From Clostridia bacterium (lineage in GTDB: Bacteria; Bacillota; Clostridia; Christensenellales; Borkfalkiaceae): a stretch of 13,692 nucleotides of DNA. Made by a program: the position numbers and the translations under genes. Shown piece after piece: positions 1-8,700 of the stretch (position 1 is the first letter of the stretch; each line of letters starts with the position of its first letter). The notes beneath the pieces were generated by a model. It had not been told where the DNA came from and did no database searches. It worked only from the letters and a program-made list of their open reading frames with translations. Where the stretch lies: NCBI GenBank assembly GCA_017503885.1, contig JAFVSF010000127.1, positions 1 through 13,692 on the forward strand, written 5' to 3'.

Positions 1-38
1 AAAATAAACAACGTCAGGCTCAAATAAATTACTATAAT

Positions 39-72
39 AAATGATTTTAATATATAATATTAAATCATTTTT
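39..72 (+). terminator. AT-rich hairpin, possible weak terminator
   Basis: The arms AAATGATTT (39-47) and AAATCATTT (62-70) are perfect 9-bp complements. Past a one-base bulge at T48, five more A-T pairs (49-53 with 57-61) close on a 3-nt loop. The right arm runs into five T residues (68-72), so on the plus strand it could be a weak intrinsic terminator for a gene left of the window. The inner part is also the repeated control element at 42-61, so it may instead be a protein-binding palindrome. The lack of G-C pairs makes termination uncertain. Confidence 0.35.
42..61 (+). repeat. Control element A, copy 1 (20-nt direct repeat)
   Basis: TGATTTTAATATATAATATT is identical over 20 nt to 8701-8720. 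It contains the 12-mer TAATATATAATA (48-59) with a perfect TATAAT. In both regions it lies 5' of an oppositely oriented copy of the same core (108-140 here). It could be a rightward -10 element of a phage-type promoter or a regulator binding site. No -35 TTGACA is seen at normal spacing. Confidence 0.6.
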
Positions 73-107
73 CAAACCAATATAAATATTCAATATATAG
101 GTTAATC

Positions 108-140
108 TTTCTCTATTATATATTAAAATTTCTCAAAGTA
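108..140 (-). promoter_or_regulatory. Control element B, copy 1: putative leftward promoter
   Basis: These 33 nt match 8757-8789 at 32 of 33 positions. Read on the minus strand it is TACTTTGAGA, one variable base, then ATTTTAATATATAATA and AGAGAAA. The TATAAT is a perfect -10 box. The conserved TTTGAGA block sits about 10 nt upstream of it, too close for a standard -35, so it may be bound by a phage-specific factor. From here transcription would run out of the left edge of the window. Repeat status is certain; promoter function is inferred from the -10 match and from the second copy being correctly placed before the 81-residue gene. Confidence 0.55.
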
Positions 141-142
141 AA

Positions 143-154
143 TAATATATAATA
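143..154 (+). promoter_or_regulatory. Putative -10 region of the giant gene
   Basis: This is a third copy of TAATATATAATA, in plus orientation, with TATAAT at 148-153 and followed by ATG-rich, AT-rich sequence. It is the copy nearest the giant gene (start codon at 200), giving a predicted leader of about 40 nt that includes the AAAGGAG ribosome site. It abuts the leftward element at 108-140 back to back. There is no recognisable -35 hexamer, as with the other copies. Confidence 0.5.
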
Positions 155-184
155 ATGATATTCAAAATATTTGCGAAGAGCAAT

Positions 185-191
185 AAAGGAG
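185..191 (+). promoter_or_regulatory. Ribosome binding site of the giant gene
   Basis: AAAGGAG ends 8 nt before the ATG at 200-202, which fixes this ATG as the start. It is a strong Firmicutes-type Shine-Dalgarno sequence. Confidence 0.85.
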
Positions 192-199
192 TATAACAT

Positions 200-3100
200 A
201 TGTCAACATTAAAATTAACCCCAAGCTATATGAACAGCTACGAAGCGGCTCATAAAATACTTTCTAACAACCCTTGGTATCAAGAAAGTGATTGGCTGTC
301 AATGGCAAGAAGCGGCGACCTCGACCAGTATATTACTGTTCTTGCAAACACCGATAAAATTACTAACAAGAGTAAGTTTTACAGTGATTACAATTACAAA
401 TATGCAGACGGTAAGACGAGAGTCGCCGCTTTGTATAATGAAATACTTGCAGACAGAACTAATACTGATACTATTCGTAAAAGACTTATGACTGACGACT
501 CTGGAAATGTAGTACTTGATGCATCAGGTAAACCTCAATACGAAGAGTATAAGGCATCGGACTATGACTATTACAAGTCTATAATTAAAAGTAGGAACGA
601 CGAAAAGTATAAAGAGTTTCTTGACCAACAAGAGCAAGAACGTAAGGACTCTATGAACGGTTTCGTAAAGTTTCTCGGAGATGTAGCGTCAATAGGAACT
701 GAATTTGTTTATGGTCTTGCAAATCAAATTGATAATTTAACTAACAGTGTTGCAGCAATAGGAAACGGAGTAGGTGCCGCATTTAGAGGCGAAAATCCGT
801 TAGATGCTATTGTAGAAACTAACGCAAGTGATACTTGGCGTTTCTTTGAACAATTAGGTGTTCAAGACTGGATTATAGACTTTGAAAGTAGATATACTGA
901 TATTCGTGACTTAGACGGTAACTATTCTAACGTAGGTAAATATATAGGCGGCGTTTCAAGCACAATGGGCCAAATGCTTCCTTCTATGTTAGGCGGTAAA
1001 GCTGCAGGCGCTATTTCCAAAGGACTTGGTGCTGGAGCTAAAACAGTAAGTACTATTTCACAAATAACTTCTACTTTAATCTTCTACCAAGCAATGACTT
1101 CCGGAAACGTAAGAGATATGTATAAGCAAATGGCTGCAGAAGGCGTATCTGTTTCTTCCGGCGCCATCCTTGCAAATGCAACTATAAAATCTGCATTACA
1201 ATGGGGCGTAGAAGTCGGTCTTGCTAAAGTACTTGGCGGAACTGCTATGGACAGCGTAGTATTCGGTAGAGCAGTTACAAGCACTGCAGGCAAATCTCTT
1301 GCAGCTGCTGCAGGCAAACGAATTTTAAGTGACTTCGTTACTGAAGGTTTAGAAGAAGTATTCCAAGAAACTTCTGACTGGTTAGTAGACAGAGCATTTA
1401 TGGTTCTTGTAAATGAAAACTTTGGCAACATCACTAGTATTACTTACCAAAGCTTGATGGACTCGTTCGTTATCGGCGGTTTGGCATCGTTCGCAGGTTC
1501 TGCATTAAATATCGTAACTACAAAGAAAGTTGCTACTGGGCAAGTTAAAAAAGATAAAGATGGTAACGTAGTATTAAATAAGAAAGGTGAACCTGTTGCA
1601 CAAAAACTCGGTAAGCTTGCTTCTTGGGAATATGGTTTGGATATGCAAAGCTTTATGAAAAACTATGTAGATATCCAAGAAAAAGGCAAACAAGTTCTTA
1701 CTAAATACGGTAAAGATAGCAAAGAAGCTAAACAATGGGCTGCTTCGTTCACAGAAATGTATGCAGCATATCGTATGATTAGTTCTATCTATAACGAAAT
1801 TGGTGAAGAACGTTTCAAAAATGCTAACGAAGTGCTTACTCAAATTACTAAACTTATTAACGAAGGAAAGTTTAATAACAAGTCCGTATCTACTATGGCT
1901 CATATTGTAAAAGAGAAACTTGTAGATTTACAAGAAAACAGTTTACAAAGAACTGTCGTTGAGCTTGAAAAGGCAGGCATTACTCAACTTGCAGACGTCG
2001 TAGAACGTGGTGCTGATTTAACTTCTTTTGATATTGACCCTAATACTCGTAAAGCAATTCAAGAAGTATTCGATGGCGACAGTAACGTTCGTAGAGTTGT
2101 ACTTACAAGAGACGGCGCAAATATTGCAGTAGTAGACGATACGTTGTTTATTCCTATGAACTATGCTAAAAATGCAGACGGTAGTACAATGTATGAAACT
2201 GTTGCTGAACAAACTCTTGTAAAAGCTATTTCCGAAGGTAAATTCAAAGGAGCAGTTCTTAATACTGTTCTTGAAACGTTTAGAAAAATTACAGGAAGAA
2301 ACGATGCGACTATGGAAGAAGCTGTATACAATCTTGTGTTTAATCAAAGCTTCTTTAATATTATGCTTTCTACTGCTAACAAAGATATGTATGCATTACT
2401 TACTTCGTTGATTAGTATTGAAAGTTCAGTAGTTTCTACAAAACTCCGTGACAAGATTTACAAAAAGAAAATTGCAACAGTCATAGAAAATATGACCGCT
2501 TCGTTGTATAACTATTGTATGACTCAGCCTAATGCTGACTACAGACTTGACGTATTTACTAAAGTTCAAATTCGTAAAATTGCTGCCACGAGATGGTGTA
2601 GGAATTTGTATGCAAGAGTTATTAACAATACTACTTACAAAAAACTTACTGATGCCGATTGGGAAGTTCTTAACAACCGTGTAAATAGTTTACCTATAAA
2701 ACAATCGGATAAAGATAAAATATTGGCTGGACTTAAGTCCGACAATAAAGATACGAGAACTTCTGCTATGAACAGAATTGCAGTTATGTATAAAGGTATA
2801 TTTACTACTAATTATGATGGTAAAACTTATATGCCTAATACGAATATTGCAAACAGGACGTTTAATGCTTGGTTGCAATCAGTTGGACTTACAATTGAAA
2901 CGCTTTCTTCTACTGAAGTAGACGAAGATATTAAAAAGACTGTTACTGATTTGTACGGCGAGTTTAACGAAGAAAACTTAATTAAGTTTAGACAAACGCA
3001 ATTTATGCAATCTTGTGGCAATTCGTTTGTATTCCGTTATAATAAGCAAGGCAAATTAGGCATTTACGAATACGAAACTAACAAGCAAGTAGGTTTCTCG

Positions 3101-6100
3101 GAATATAAAGCCGAAACGGAAGTAGTTATTGAAGGCAAAGACTTTGATAAACGAGTAAACCTCGAACGTTCGTCAAAAAAGAATTACATTGTAAAGGAAA
3201 TATTAAATGATAGCATAGATGCTGCTACAGCTTCTTACTTGTCAATAGACGACGTAGTAGTGGACCCTACGTTGTTATCCGACGAAATTCAAGCAAAAAT
3301 TCAAATGAAGTATGGAAGTGTTAATTCTACTTCGGCATTCTTGTATTTGCGAGAATATTTTATCAATAAGTTCAAGACTACTACCTTAGTCGCATTGTCC
3401 GACGGAACATATGCATTTGCAGATATTCGTCCAATGAAATCTTTACTTAAAACTGAAAGTTTTGAGATAACCGATAAAACTAAAATATCGGACATCATTA
3501 AAGATACTTATTTGCAAGGAAGATTAAAAGATGTAAAAATTAAACTTACCGACAGAAGTATTGTTGCAGAGTATAACGCGGAAGAAAATACTATTTACAT
3601 TAACAAGTTATATGCTTCTCGCAAAGATAACTATCTTACTTTTGCAATATTGCACGAATTCCAACACGCTATTCAAGTAGAAAACGGTATGAACCTCGGT
3701 ATGAATGCTGACTGGATAAACTCTCCTTCTATTAGTAAAACTGCTAAAAAAGAAATTATTGCAGACGTTAGAAAACATCGTCCTGAGTTGTTTGAAGGAA
3801 TAGCAAAAGGCAGTGACGAAGAGGCAAAGATTGTAAATGACTTCGTATATTATTCTTCCGGTGAAAGTACGGCATACGGTATTGATGCGAGTCAATTAGT
3901 AAACTTTTATCCTACTGTTGTAAATGCAGACAAAGGTATTAAAATTACTTTCCCTTGGGGAGCATCATATAGAATTGACGGTCAACTTGCATTACATGGA
4001 CAAAGTATCGTAGGCGATATTACTTCAATGTTCGATAGAGTATTTGAGCGAGCATTGTTTGATAAAACTACTGAACTTAAAGTAGAAGACTGGAGAGGAA
4101 ATATTCGTTCAGTATTTATTGCAAATGACGGAACATTAAGAACGTTTGACAGTAATCAAACGAGTCATTACTTAATTATGGGTCCTATAACTAAAAACGG
4201 CACATCTACTACGGCAGTAAAATATTTTGACAGCTTACCGGAAGTATCAGTTCAAAGACAAGGACTTAAAAGCTTTGTAGCAGTTCGAGTTGGCGATAGT
4301 ATGAGTAGAAAAGCTGAACAAACGTTGTTGTTGTTAATGGATACTTTGTATTCTCAAGGTATTGATTTTGAAGTAGGTCCTATTTTTGAGGAAGAAGACG
4401 GAAACTTAGTCATTAAGTCCGACGGAGCAGAAAACAGTGACGATTTACTTAATAAATACAATGTTCTTAAAATTGCCGCAAATAGACGAAAACTTGGTTC
4501 TTACGATAGTATGTCTATTAAAAAGCCTGGCGAAACTACTGAACAAAAACCTAAACGTTATGTAACTCAACGCGAGGCAAAAGGCACAAATCTTGAAAAG
4601 TTTGGCTATACTGCAAAGTATAAGAGAACTCAAATGGATACAAAGCTTAAAAACTTTATCATAAATGCAGACGAAGATATTGCAATAGAGCTTTGGAGCA
4701 AGTTAAAGGCAGGTAAATTAACTACCGCCGACGTAATGGACTACTTGCGAAATGCAGATAACATTGACGACAAAACATTTAAGTTAATTAACGACTCTTT
4801 CTTTAAGAACAGCAAGATTAAAACTTTTGCTGAACTTCAAAAGAAAATCGTAAACTCGTCAAGATATTATGCTATGAGAGCCGTTCTTAAATCTGCTGGC
4901 TTTGGTGAAGCATTACTTACAAATGCAAATCCGGGATTATTTGACGGAGTACTTGAAATAATTAACAAAGACGAAAAACTCAAAAAGCTATTTGAGGAAA
5001 TTGAAAGTAGATATTATACTTACAAAAAACAAAGTCTTGAAATTAGCGAAAAGTATTTAAGAAAACTTTGGATGGAATACTTTGATGGCACCGTTGCAGC
5101 AGGTGGCTACATTTCGTCTATTGCAAAAATTGCAGCAATTTCTAACTGGAAAATTACAGGTGAAGGTTCTACTTTAGTTACCCGTTCGTTATCCGATACG
5201 GTTGGTGAAGATATGGCGTTAGAAGATGTAATAGAAGATACTTCTGCAAAAGATGCTTTTGACTATATCTTAAACAACGGTGATAGAACTGACAAGATTA
5301 ACGACATTATGAAAGCAGTTACTCCTAAGCTTATTAAAAAGTTAAAGGAAATGGGACCTGCTAAAGCCGCAAGATATTTGCAACATAAGAGTGAACAACT
5401 TGAAAGTATGAGCGACAGAGACTTTATCAAAGCATACAAAAAGTATGTAGAAGGTCAAAGCGAAGAAGATATTAACAAGATGTTCCTTAAAACAATTATT
5501 GTAGAGGCTGGCGGCATTGACGTTTCTAAACTCAATGACCAACAACTTGACCAGCTTGAAATTACTGCAAATACGATTTCCAAGAAAGTTGTTCGTCCTA
5601 ATACTGCTATTGTAAATAACATAAAATCCATTGTTAGAACTATAAAAGCAAATCTTAGCAAAAAAGAAATTGCTCGTTTCCTCAAAGACAATGGCGACAT
5701 CTTTGACGCAAATCTTAACATAAAAAAAGACCTCTATCAGTCAACAGACGAAAGAGGTAGGATTAGATTAAAAGAAGCTTCGGAATTGTTAGAGCTTGAA
5801 AATAGAGTAAGACAATTAAGTAAGAGTGTTAGAGCAAATGATTATTCTTCCGAACAGTCGTTAAGATTTAAGAAGAAAATGGACAAAGAGTTAGAGAAAC
5901 TTCGTGCCGAAAATGAACGTCTCGCAGCTAAACTTGGAACTCAACAAGTTCAAGCAGTTACTTATGAAATTGCAGACGAAGTAATTACTATTGATACTAA
6001 AAAGGAAGTACCTCTTGCATTAAAGAGAATACTTGAAAGCGAATTCAATAAAGTTACTAAATCTACAACTCAATATTTAACTGAACAAGACGATATGCAT

Positions 6101-8446
6101 ATCCAAATGAACTTCAAAAAGTTCGTAGCAGATAACGTAGATTACTTGTTAACATTAACTCAGTCGGACATTGACGAAATTATTGACTTCTATTTGACAA
6201 GCGAAATTCTTCCGTCTACTAATAAGGCTAGACAATACTCAGCAATACAAGTTTATTTAATGACTTATATTATTAGCAATTCAAAGAGCGGTAGATTTTT
6301 ACTTACTGATAACCAACGTTCGGAATTAACTACTCGTCTTGAAAGTATCATATCCTTGTCGGCAGCAAACTTGTCAAACTGGAAAGCAGCAATGAAATTG
6401 CTTAAGCCTGAAGAAACGTTAATTCAATCTGCAGCTAAGTCAAATGGTATAGAATTTGCGGCAAACGATGTGCAAGCTCTTGTAGAGGCGACGGCATCCG
6501 GCGATATTACAAGAATACAAAATGCAAAGAAAACTATGTATGATAATGCATTAAAAACATACAAAGGTAGAAAACAAACATTCTTTGACAAATTGCTTAA
6601 GTTTGAACGAATGGCTATGTTATCCGGACCCGGCACTTGGATAAGGAACCACGCGTCAAACTTAATAGTTACGACAGGAAATGTCGGAGCGGAATATGCT
6701 TCAGGTCCTATTGTAAAAATGCTTGAAAAGCTTTTTCCTAAAACTTTCAAACATAAGGAAGGACAATACAAACTTGTAGGAACTAGAGTTACTTCGGAAG
6801 TTCAAACGTTTATTAAAAACCAAATAATCGACAGTAAGTTGTTAGATTTGATACGAGACGGACTTAGTAAATATGATACAAGAAAGCATAAGCCTAAAGT
6901 ATCTACTGGCGAAGAGTCGTTAACTGACCTTATTGAAAATGCTATTCGTTCCAAAATTATGAACGATACTTACAGTAGCTCTAAACTTGTAAACAAAACT
7001 TACGAGTTCTTATTCAAACGACTCAGCGATGATAAGTATATTGACAGAGCTATGATAAAGTATCTTGGCAAAATACTTACCGAAGATAATGTAAATCTTA
7101 ACGAAGGATTGAGCACCGACGTATTAAACCATATTGCAGATGCGTACGTAATGGCAGCGCAAGACTTTATGCATAAAACTAACTTCTTTAACGACATAGA
7201 ATATAAACTTCGTGAGCGTTGGGGAGACAAGGCATTCTTTGTATATAAACAATTCTTGCCATTCGCTGCGGCATCTTGGAACTGGTTTGTTGAAGGTTTA
7301 AACTATACTCCAGTAGGTTTGATTAAAGGCATAGTTCAATATGCTAAACTTGAAAATACTATTGAAAAAATAGAGGATAGAAAACAAAGAGGCGAACAAG
7401 TTGTATCAAGTAGGTTTGCAGAATATCTTGCAAAGAGAAACATCGGCAAAGGTGTTATCGGCACAATAGGTATGGGCATAGGCATGGCTCTTGCCGCATT
7501 CGGAGTTGCAGGTATTGACGAAGAAGATGGCAAATACAAAATTCACGTCGGCGATATATATGTTGATATTAGCGACATATTCGGAACGCAAGGAATATTC
7601 GTAGGTATTGCAATTATAAGTTGCATCAAGGACGACGATACTGACATCTGGGATGCAATAGGAAATGTCCTTGACGTAATGTTCCTTGATAGCACATTTA
7701 CCGATATGTTTAACTCCTTCCGTTACAGTGAAACGTTTGGCGAATGGTTGCGTGACCAGCCGTTTGATATAATAAGTATGTTTATACCTAACTTCTTAAA
7801 GACATTAACGTCTATAACTTATGGACATAAAGTTCAGTATAGCAAAGGAATACTCGGTAAGTTTGAAAAAATTGCAGTTCAATCTATTCCAGGAATTGCA
7901 TATGCTTTCCCTAAACAGTATGACCCTTACACTGGCGAACAACAAATTCAATACAAAATGTGGTTCTTAACACAATTTGTAAATAAGCTTTCTCCGTTTG
8001 ATATATCTGTTTACAACATTAGTGAACAAGAAAAAGTTGCTATGAGTTTAGGTGTAAAGAAAGGTTCGCTAAAAGGTAGTTACGAAGTTGACGGAGAAAA
8101 AATTCAGTTAAGTGCATCGGAAATTGACGAACTCAATAAGTTCTATGGAAAGTTAAACGAGAAAGAACTTAAGGAATTTATTTCCGGAGCTAAAAAGTAT
8201 AGAGTTCTTGATACTAAAAAGAACGAATATGTAGAACTTACTTATAGCAAAATGACGGACAAACAAAAAGCTACTGTTATCGACAGGATAATGTCAAACA
8301 ACAGTAGCAAAGCTAAGATTTATATGTTAACTAAAAACGGTTCGTATAAGTATTATGCTAGTTACGAAGAATATAAGGAACTTAAAAAGTTAGGAATTAA
8401 CGTTCTTAAAGAAACTGATAAAAAGAAAGGTTTCGTTAAGAGTTAG
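200..8446 (+). CDS. Giant phage polyvalent-type protein with zincin motif, probably virion-packaged
   Basis: An unbroken 2748-residue frame. Visible parts in order: a charged N-terminus (1-150); Gly/Ala-rich hydrophobic stretches (about 250-300, 320-375 and 415-440) enclosing EGLEEVFQE (382-390); an HEFQHAIQ zincin-type motif (H1152, E1153, H1156) with a possible third ligand E1222 in SGESTAYG; a coiled coil (about 1860-1915, including LEKLRAENERLAAKL from 1898); LSGPGTWIRNHASN (2141-2154); FLPFAAASWNW (2352-2362); a strongly hydrophobic segment (2416-2437) and another (about 2460-2476); and a Lys-rich tail. From recall, the HExQHAIQ block, the 'T.IRN...N' block and the C-terminal membrane-like region resemble domains of large phage 'polyvalent' proteins (LPD families), which are packaged and delivered with the DNA. 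I see no RNA polymerase signature. It probably acts in the virion and during entry, as a membrane-interacting, ejected or peptidase-bearing protein. It has its own -10 element upstream and a strong terminator after it. The exact function is unknown; family placement is moderately sure. Confidence 0.7.
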   Translation: MSTLKLTPSYMNSYEAAHKILSNNPWYQESDWLSMARSGDLDQYITVLANTDKITNKSKFYSDYNYKYADGKTRVAALYNEILADRTNTDTIRKRLMTDDSGNVVLDASGKPQYEEYKASDYDYYKSIIKSRNDEKYKEFLDQQEQERKDSMNGFVKFLGDVASIGTEFVYGLANQIDNLTNSVAAIGNGVGAAFRGENPLDAIVETNASDTWRFFEQLGVQDWIIDFESRYTDIRDLDGNYSNVGKYIGGVSSTMGQMLPSMLGGKAAGAISKGLGAGAKTVSTISQITSTLIFYQAMTSGNVRDMYKQMAAEGVSVSSGAILANATIKSALQWGVEVGLAKVLGGTAMDSVVFGRAVTSTAGKSLAAAAGKRILSDFVTEGLEEVFQETSDWLVDRAFMVLVNENFGNITSITYQSLMDSFVIGGLASFAGSALNIVTTKKVATGQVKKDKDGNVVLNKKGEPVAQKLGKLASWEYGLDMQSFMKNYVDIQEKGKQVLTKYGKDSKEAKQWAASFTEMYAAYRMISSIYNEIGEERFKNANEVLTQITKLINEGKFNNKSVSTMAHIVKEKLVDLQENSLQRTVVELEKAGITQLADVVERGADLTSFDIDPNTRKAIQEVFDGDSNVRRVVLTRDGANIAVVDDTLFIPMNYAKNADGSTMYETVAEQTLVKAISEGKFKGAVLNTVLETFRKITGRNDATMEEAVYNLVFNQSFFNIMLSTANKDMYALLTSLISIESSVVSTKLRDKIYKKKIATVIENMTASLYNYCMTQPNADYRLDVFTKVQIRKIAATRWCRNLYARVINNTTYKKLTDADWEVLNNRVNSLPIKQSDKDKILAGLKSDNKDTRTSAMNRIAVMYKGIFTTNYDGKTYMPNTNIANRTFNAWLQSVGLTIETLSSTEVDEDIKKTVTDLYGEFNEENLIKFRQTQFMQSCGNSFVFRYNKQGKLGIYEYETNKQVGFSEYKAETEVVIEGKDFDKRVNLERSSKKNYIVKEILNDSIDAATASYLSIDDVVVDPTLLSDEIQAKIQMKYGSVNSTSAFLYLREYFINKFKTTTLVALSDGTYAFADIRPMKSLLKTESFEITDKTKISDIIKDTYLQGRLKDVKIKLTDRSIVAEYNAEENTIYINKLYASRKDNYLTFAILHEFQHAIQVENGMNLGMNADWINSPSISKTAKKEIIADVRKHRPELFEGIAKGSDEEAKIVNDFVYYSSGESTAYGIDASQLVNFYPTVVNADKGIKITFPWGASYRIDGQLALHGQSIVGDITSMFDRVFERALFDKTTELKVEDWRGNIRSVFIANDGTLRTFDSNQTSHYLIMGPITKNGTSTTAVKYFDSLPEVSVQRQGLKSFVAVRVGDSMSRKAEQTLLLLMDTLYSQGIDFEVGPIFEEEDGNLVIKSDGAENSDDLLNKYNVLKIAANRRKLGSYDSMSIKKPGETTEQKPKRYVTQREAKGTNLEKFGYTAKYKRTQMDTKLKNFIINADEDIAIELWSKLKAGKLTTADVMDYLRNADNIDDKTFKLINDSFFKNSKIKTFAELQKKIVNSSRYYAMRAVLKSAGFGEALLTNANPGLFDGVLEIINKDEKLKKLFEEIESRYYTYKKQSLEISEKYLRKLWMEYFDGTVAAGGYISSIAKIAAISNWKITGEGSTLVTRSLSDTVGEDMALEDVIEDTSAKDAFDYILNNGDRTDKINDIMKAVTPKLIKKLKEMGPAKAARYLQHKSEQLESMSDRDFIKAYKKYVEGQSEEDINKMFLKTIIVEAGGIDVSKLNDQQLDQLEITANTISKKVVRPNTAIVNNIKSIVRTIKANLSKKEIARFLKDNGDIFDANLNIKKDLYQSTDERGRIRLKEASELLELENRVRQLSKSVRANDYSSEQSLRFKKKMDKELEKLRAENERLAAKLGTQQVQAVTYEIADEVITIDTKKEVPLALKRILESEFNKVTKSTTQYLTEQDDMHIQMNFKKFVADNVDYLLTLTQSDIDEIIDFYLTSEILPSTNKARQYSAIQVYLMTYIISNSKSGRFLLTDNQRSELTTRLESIISLSAANLSNWKAAMKLLKPEETLIQSAAKSNGIEFAANDVQALVEATASGDITRIQNAKKTMYDNALKTYKGRKQTFFDKLLKFERMAMLSGPGTWIRNHASNLIVTTGNVGAEYASGPIVKMLEKLFPKTFKHKEGQYKLVGTRVTSEVQTFIKNQIIDSKLLDLIRDGLSKYDTRKHKPKVSTGEESLTDLIENAIRSKIMNDTYSSSKLVNKTYEFLFKRLSDDKYIDRAMIKYLGKILTEDNVNLNEGLSTDVLNHIADAYVMAAQDFMHKTNFFNDIEYKLRERWGDKAFFVYKQFLPFAAASWNWFVEGLNYTPVGLIKGIVQYAKLENTIEKIEDRKQRGEQVVSSRFAEYLAKRNIGKGVIGTIGMGIGMALAAFGVAGIDEEDGKYKIHVGDIYVDISDIFGTQGIFVGIAIISCIKDDDTDIWDAIGNVLDVMFLDSTFTDMFNSFRYSETFGEWLRDQPFDIISMFIPNFLKTLTSITYGHKVQYSKGILGKFEKIAVQSIPGIAYAFPKQYDPYTGEQQIQYKMWFLTQFVNKLSPFDISVYNISEQEKVAMSLGVKKGSLKGSYEVDGEKIQLSASEIDELNKFYGKLNEKELKEFISGAKKYRVLDTKKNEYVELTYSKMTDKQKATVIDRIMSNNSSKAKIYMLTKNGSYKYYASYEEYKELKKLGINVLKETDKKKGFVKS

Positions 8447-8681
8447 GTCTATACCAATTTTGTTTTCTTAATTCGTTATCCAACCATTCCAAATCGTCTT
8501 TTTCACCGACGATTTCTAAATAGTCTCCAGACAGCGGACATCTTATTGTGAGGTGTTCGCTGTCTTTTTCTACTAATCGGAGTGATTTTTTAAGACCTTG
8601 TGCTCTTGACTTAACATACTTTAACGTTTCGTATCTATTAACGTATTCATATGGTGTATAGTCACCTGTAAATATAGTCAT
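8436..8681 (-). CDS. 81-residue phage protein of unknown function
   Basis: I do not recognise this protein. It has an aromatic N-terminus (TGDYTPYEYVNRYETLKYV), a basic middle (K21-K38 region), a likely beta strand (SEHLTIRCPL), and an acidic then amphipathic C-terminal helix (DDLEWLDNELRKQNW). It has one cysteine and no signal peptide or membrane segment. AAGGAGG ends 4 nt before the ATG, which supports the start. It is the last gene before the convergence point and overlaps the 3' end of the giant gene by 11 bp. A putative leftward promoter (8757-8789) lies just upstream, so it can be transcribed separately from the polymerase operon. The plus-strand terminator of the giant gene is embedded in codons about 38-51, so the giant transcript is antisense to its 3' half. 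Confidence 0.85.
   Translation of the reverse strand: MTIFTGDYTPYEYVNRYETLKYVKSRAQGLKKSLRLVEKDSEHLTIRCPLSGDYLEIVGEKDDLEWLDNELRKQNWYRPNS
8530..8571 (+). terminator. Strong rho-independent terminator of the giant gene
   Basis: Arms 8530-8542 (GACAGCGGACATC) and 8552-8564 (GGTGTTCGCTGTC) form a 13-bp stem with two G-U wobbles and a 9-nt loop, followed by TTTTTCT. The first seven pairs are perfect and G-C containing. The wobbles are valid pairs only in plus-strand RNA (they become A-C on the minus strand), and the T-run exists only in this direction, so it acts on the rightward transcript. It lies 84 nt beyond the giant gene's stop, inside the opposing 81-residue gene. Confidence 0.87.
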
Positions 8682-8700
8682 ATTGCCTCCTTTATTATAT

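Noticed and set aside
1..44. Possible 3' end of an upstream plus-strand gene (frame 1 stop at 25-27 or frame 3 stop at 42-44)
   Set aside because: Only 8 to 13 codons are visible, with no way to tell coding from chance. The leftward promoter-like element would equally suit a minus-strand gene to the left.
5722..5758. Minus-strand terminator-like pattern: ACCTCT/AGAGGT stem followed by seven T
   Set aside because: The loop is 17 nt and the stem only 6 bp. The A-run is explained by lysine AAA codons in the giant gene, and it lies 2.7 kb from the end of any minus-strand gene.
1084..7591. Many minus-strand open frames of 60-116 codons inside the giant gene
   Set aside because: They lack ribosome sites and recognisable composition, contain Ser/Phe/Cys-rich antisense-like sequence, and lie opposite a continuous coding frame.
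8192..8220. AGTAT/ATACT hairpin with T-run on the minus strand downstream of the 81-residue gene
   Set aside because: The stem is five AT-rich pairs with a 10-nt loop. It is too weak to call, so the end of the leftward transcript remains unknown.
200..8446. Giant protein as an N4-like or crAss-like virion RNA polymerase
   Set aside because: I found no DxDGD-type motif and no T7-like polymerase motifs in the sequence; the visible motifs fit a polyvalent protein better.
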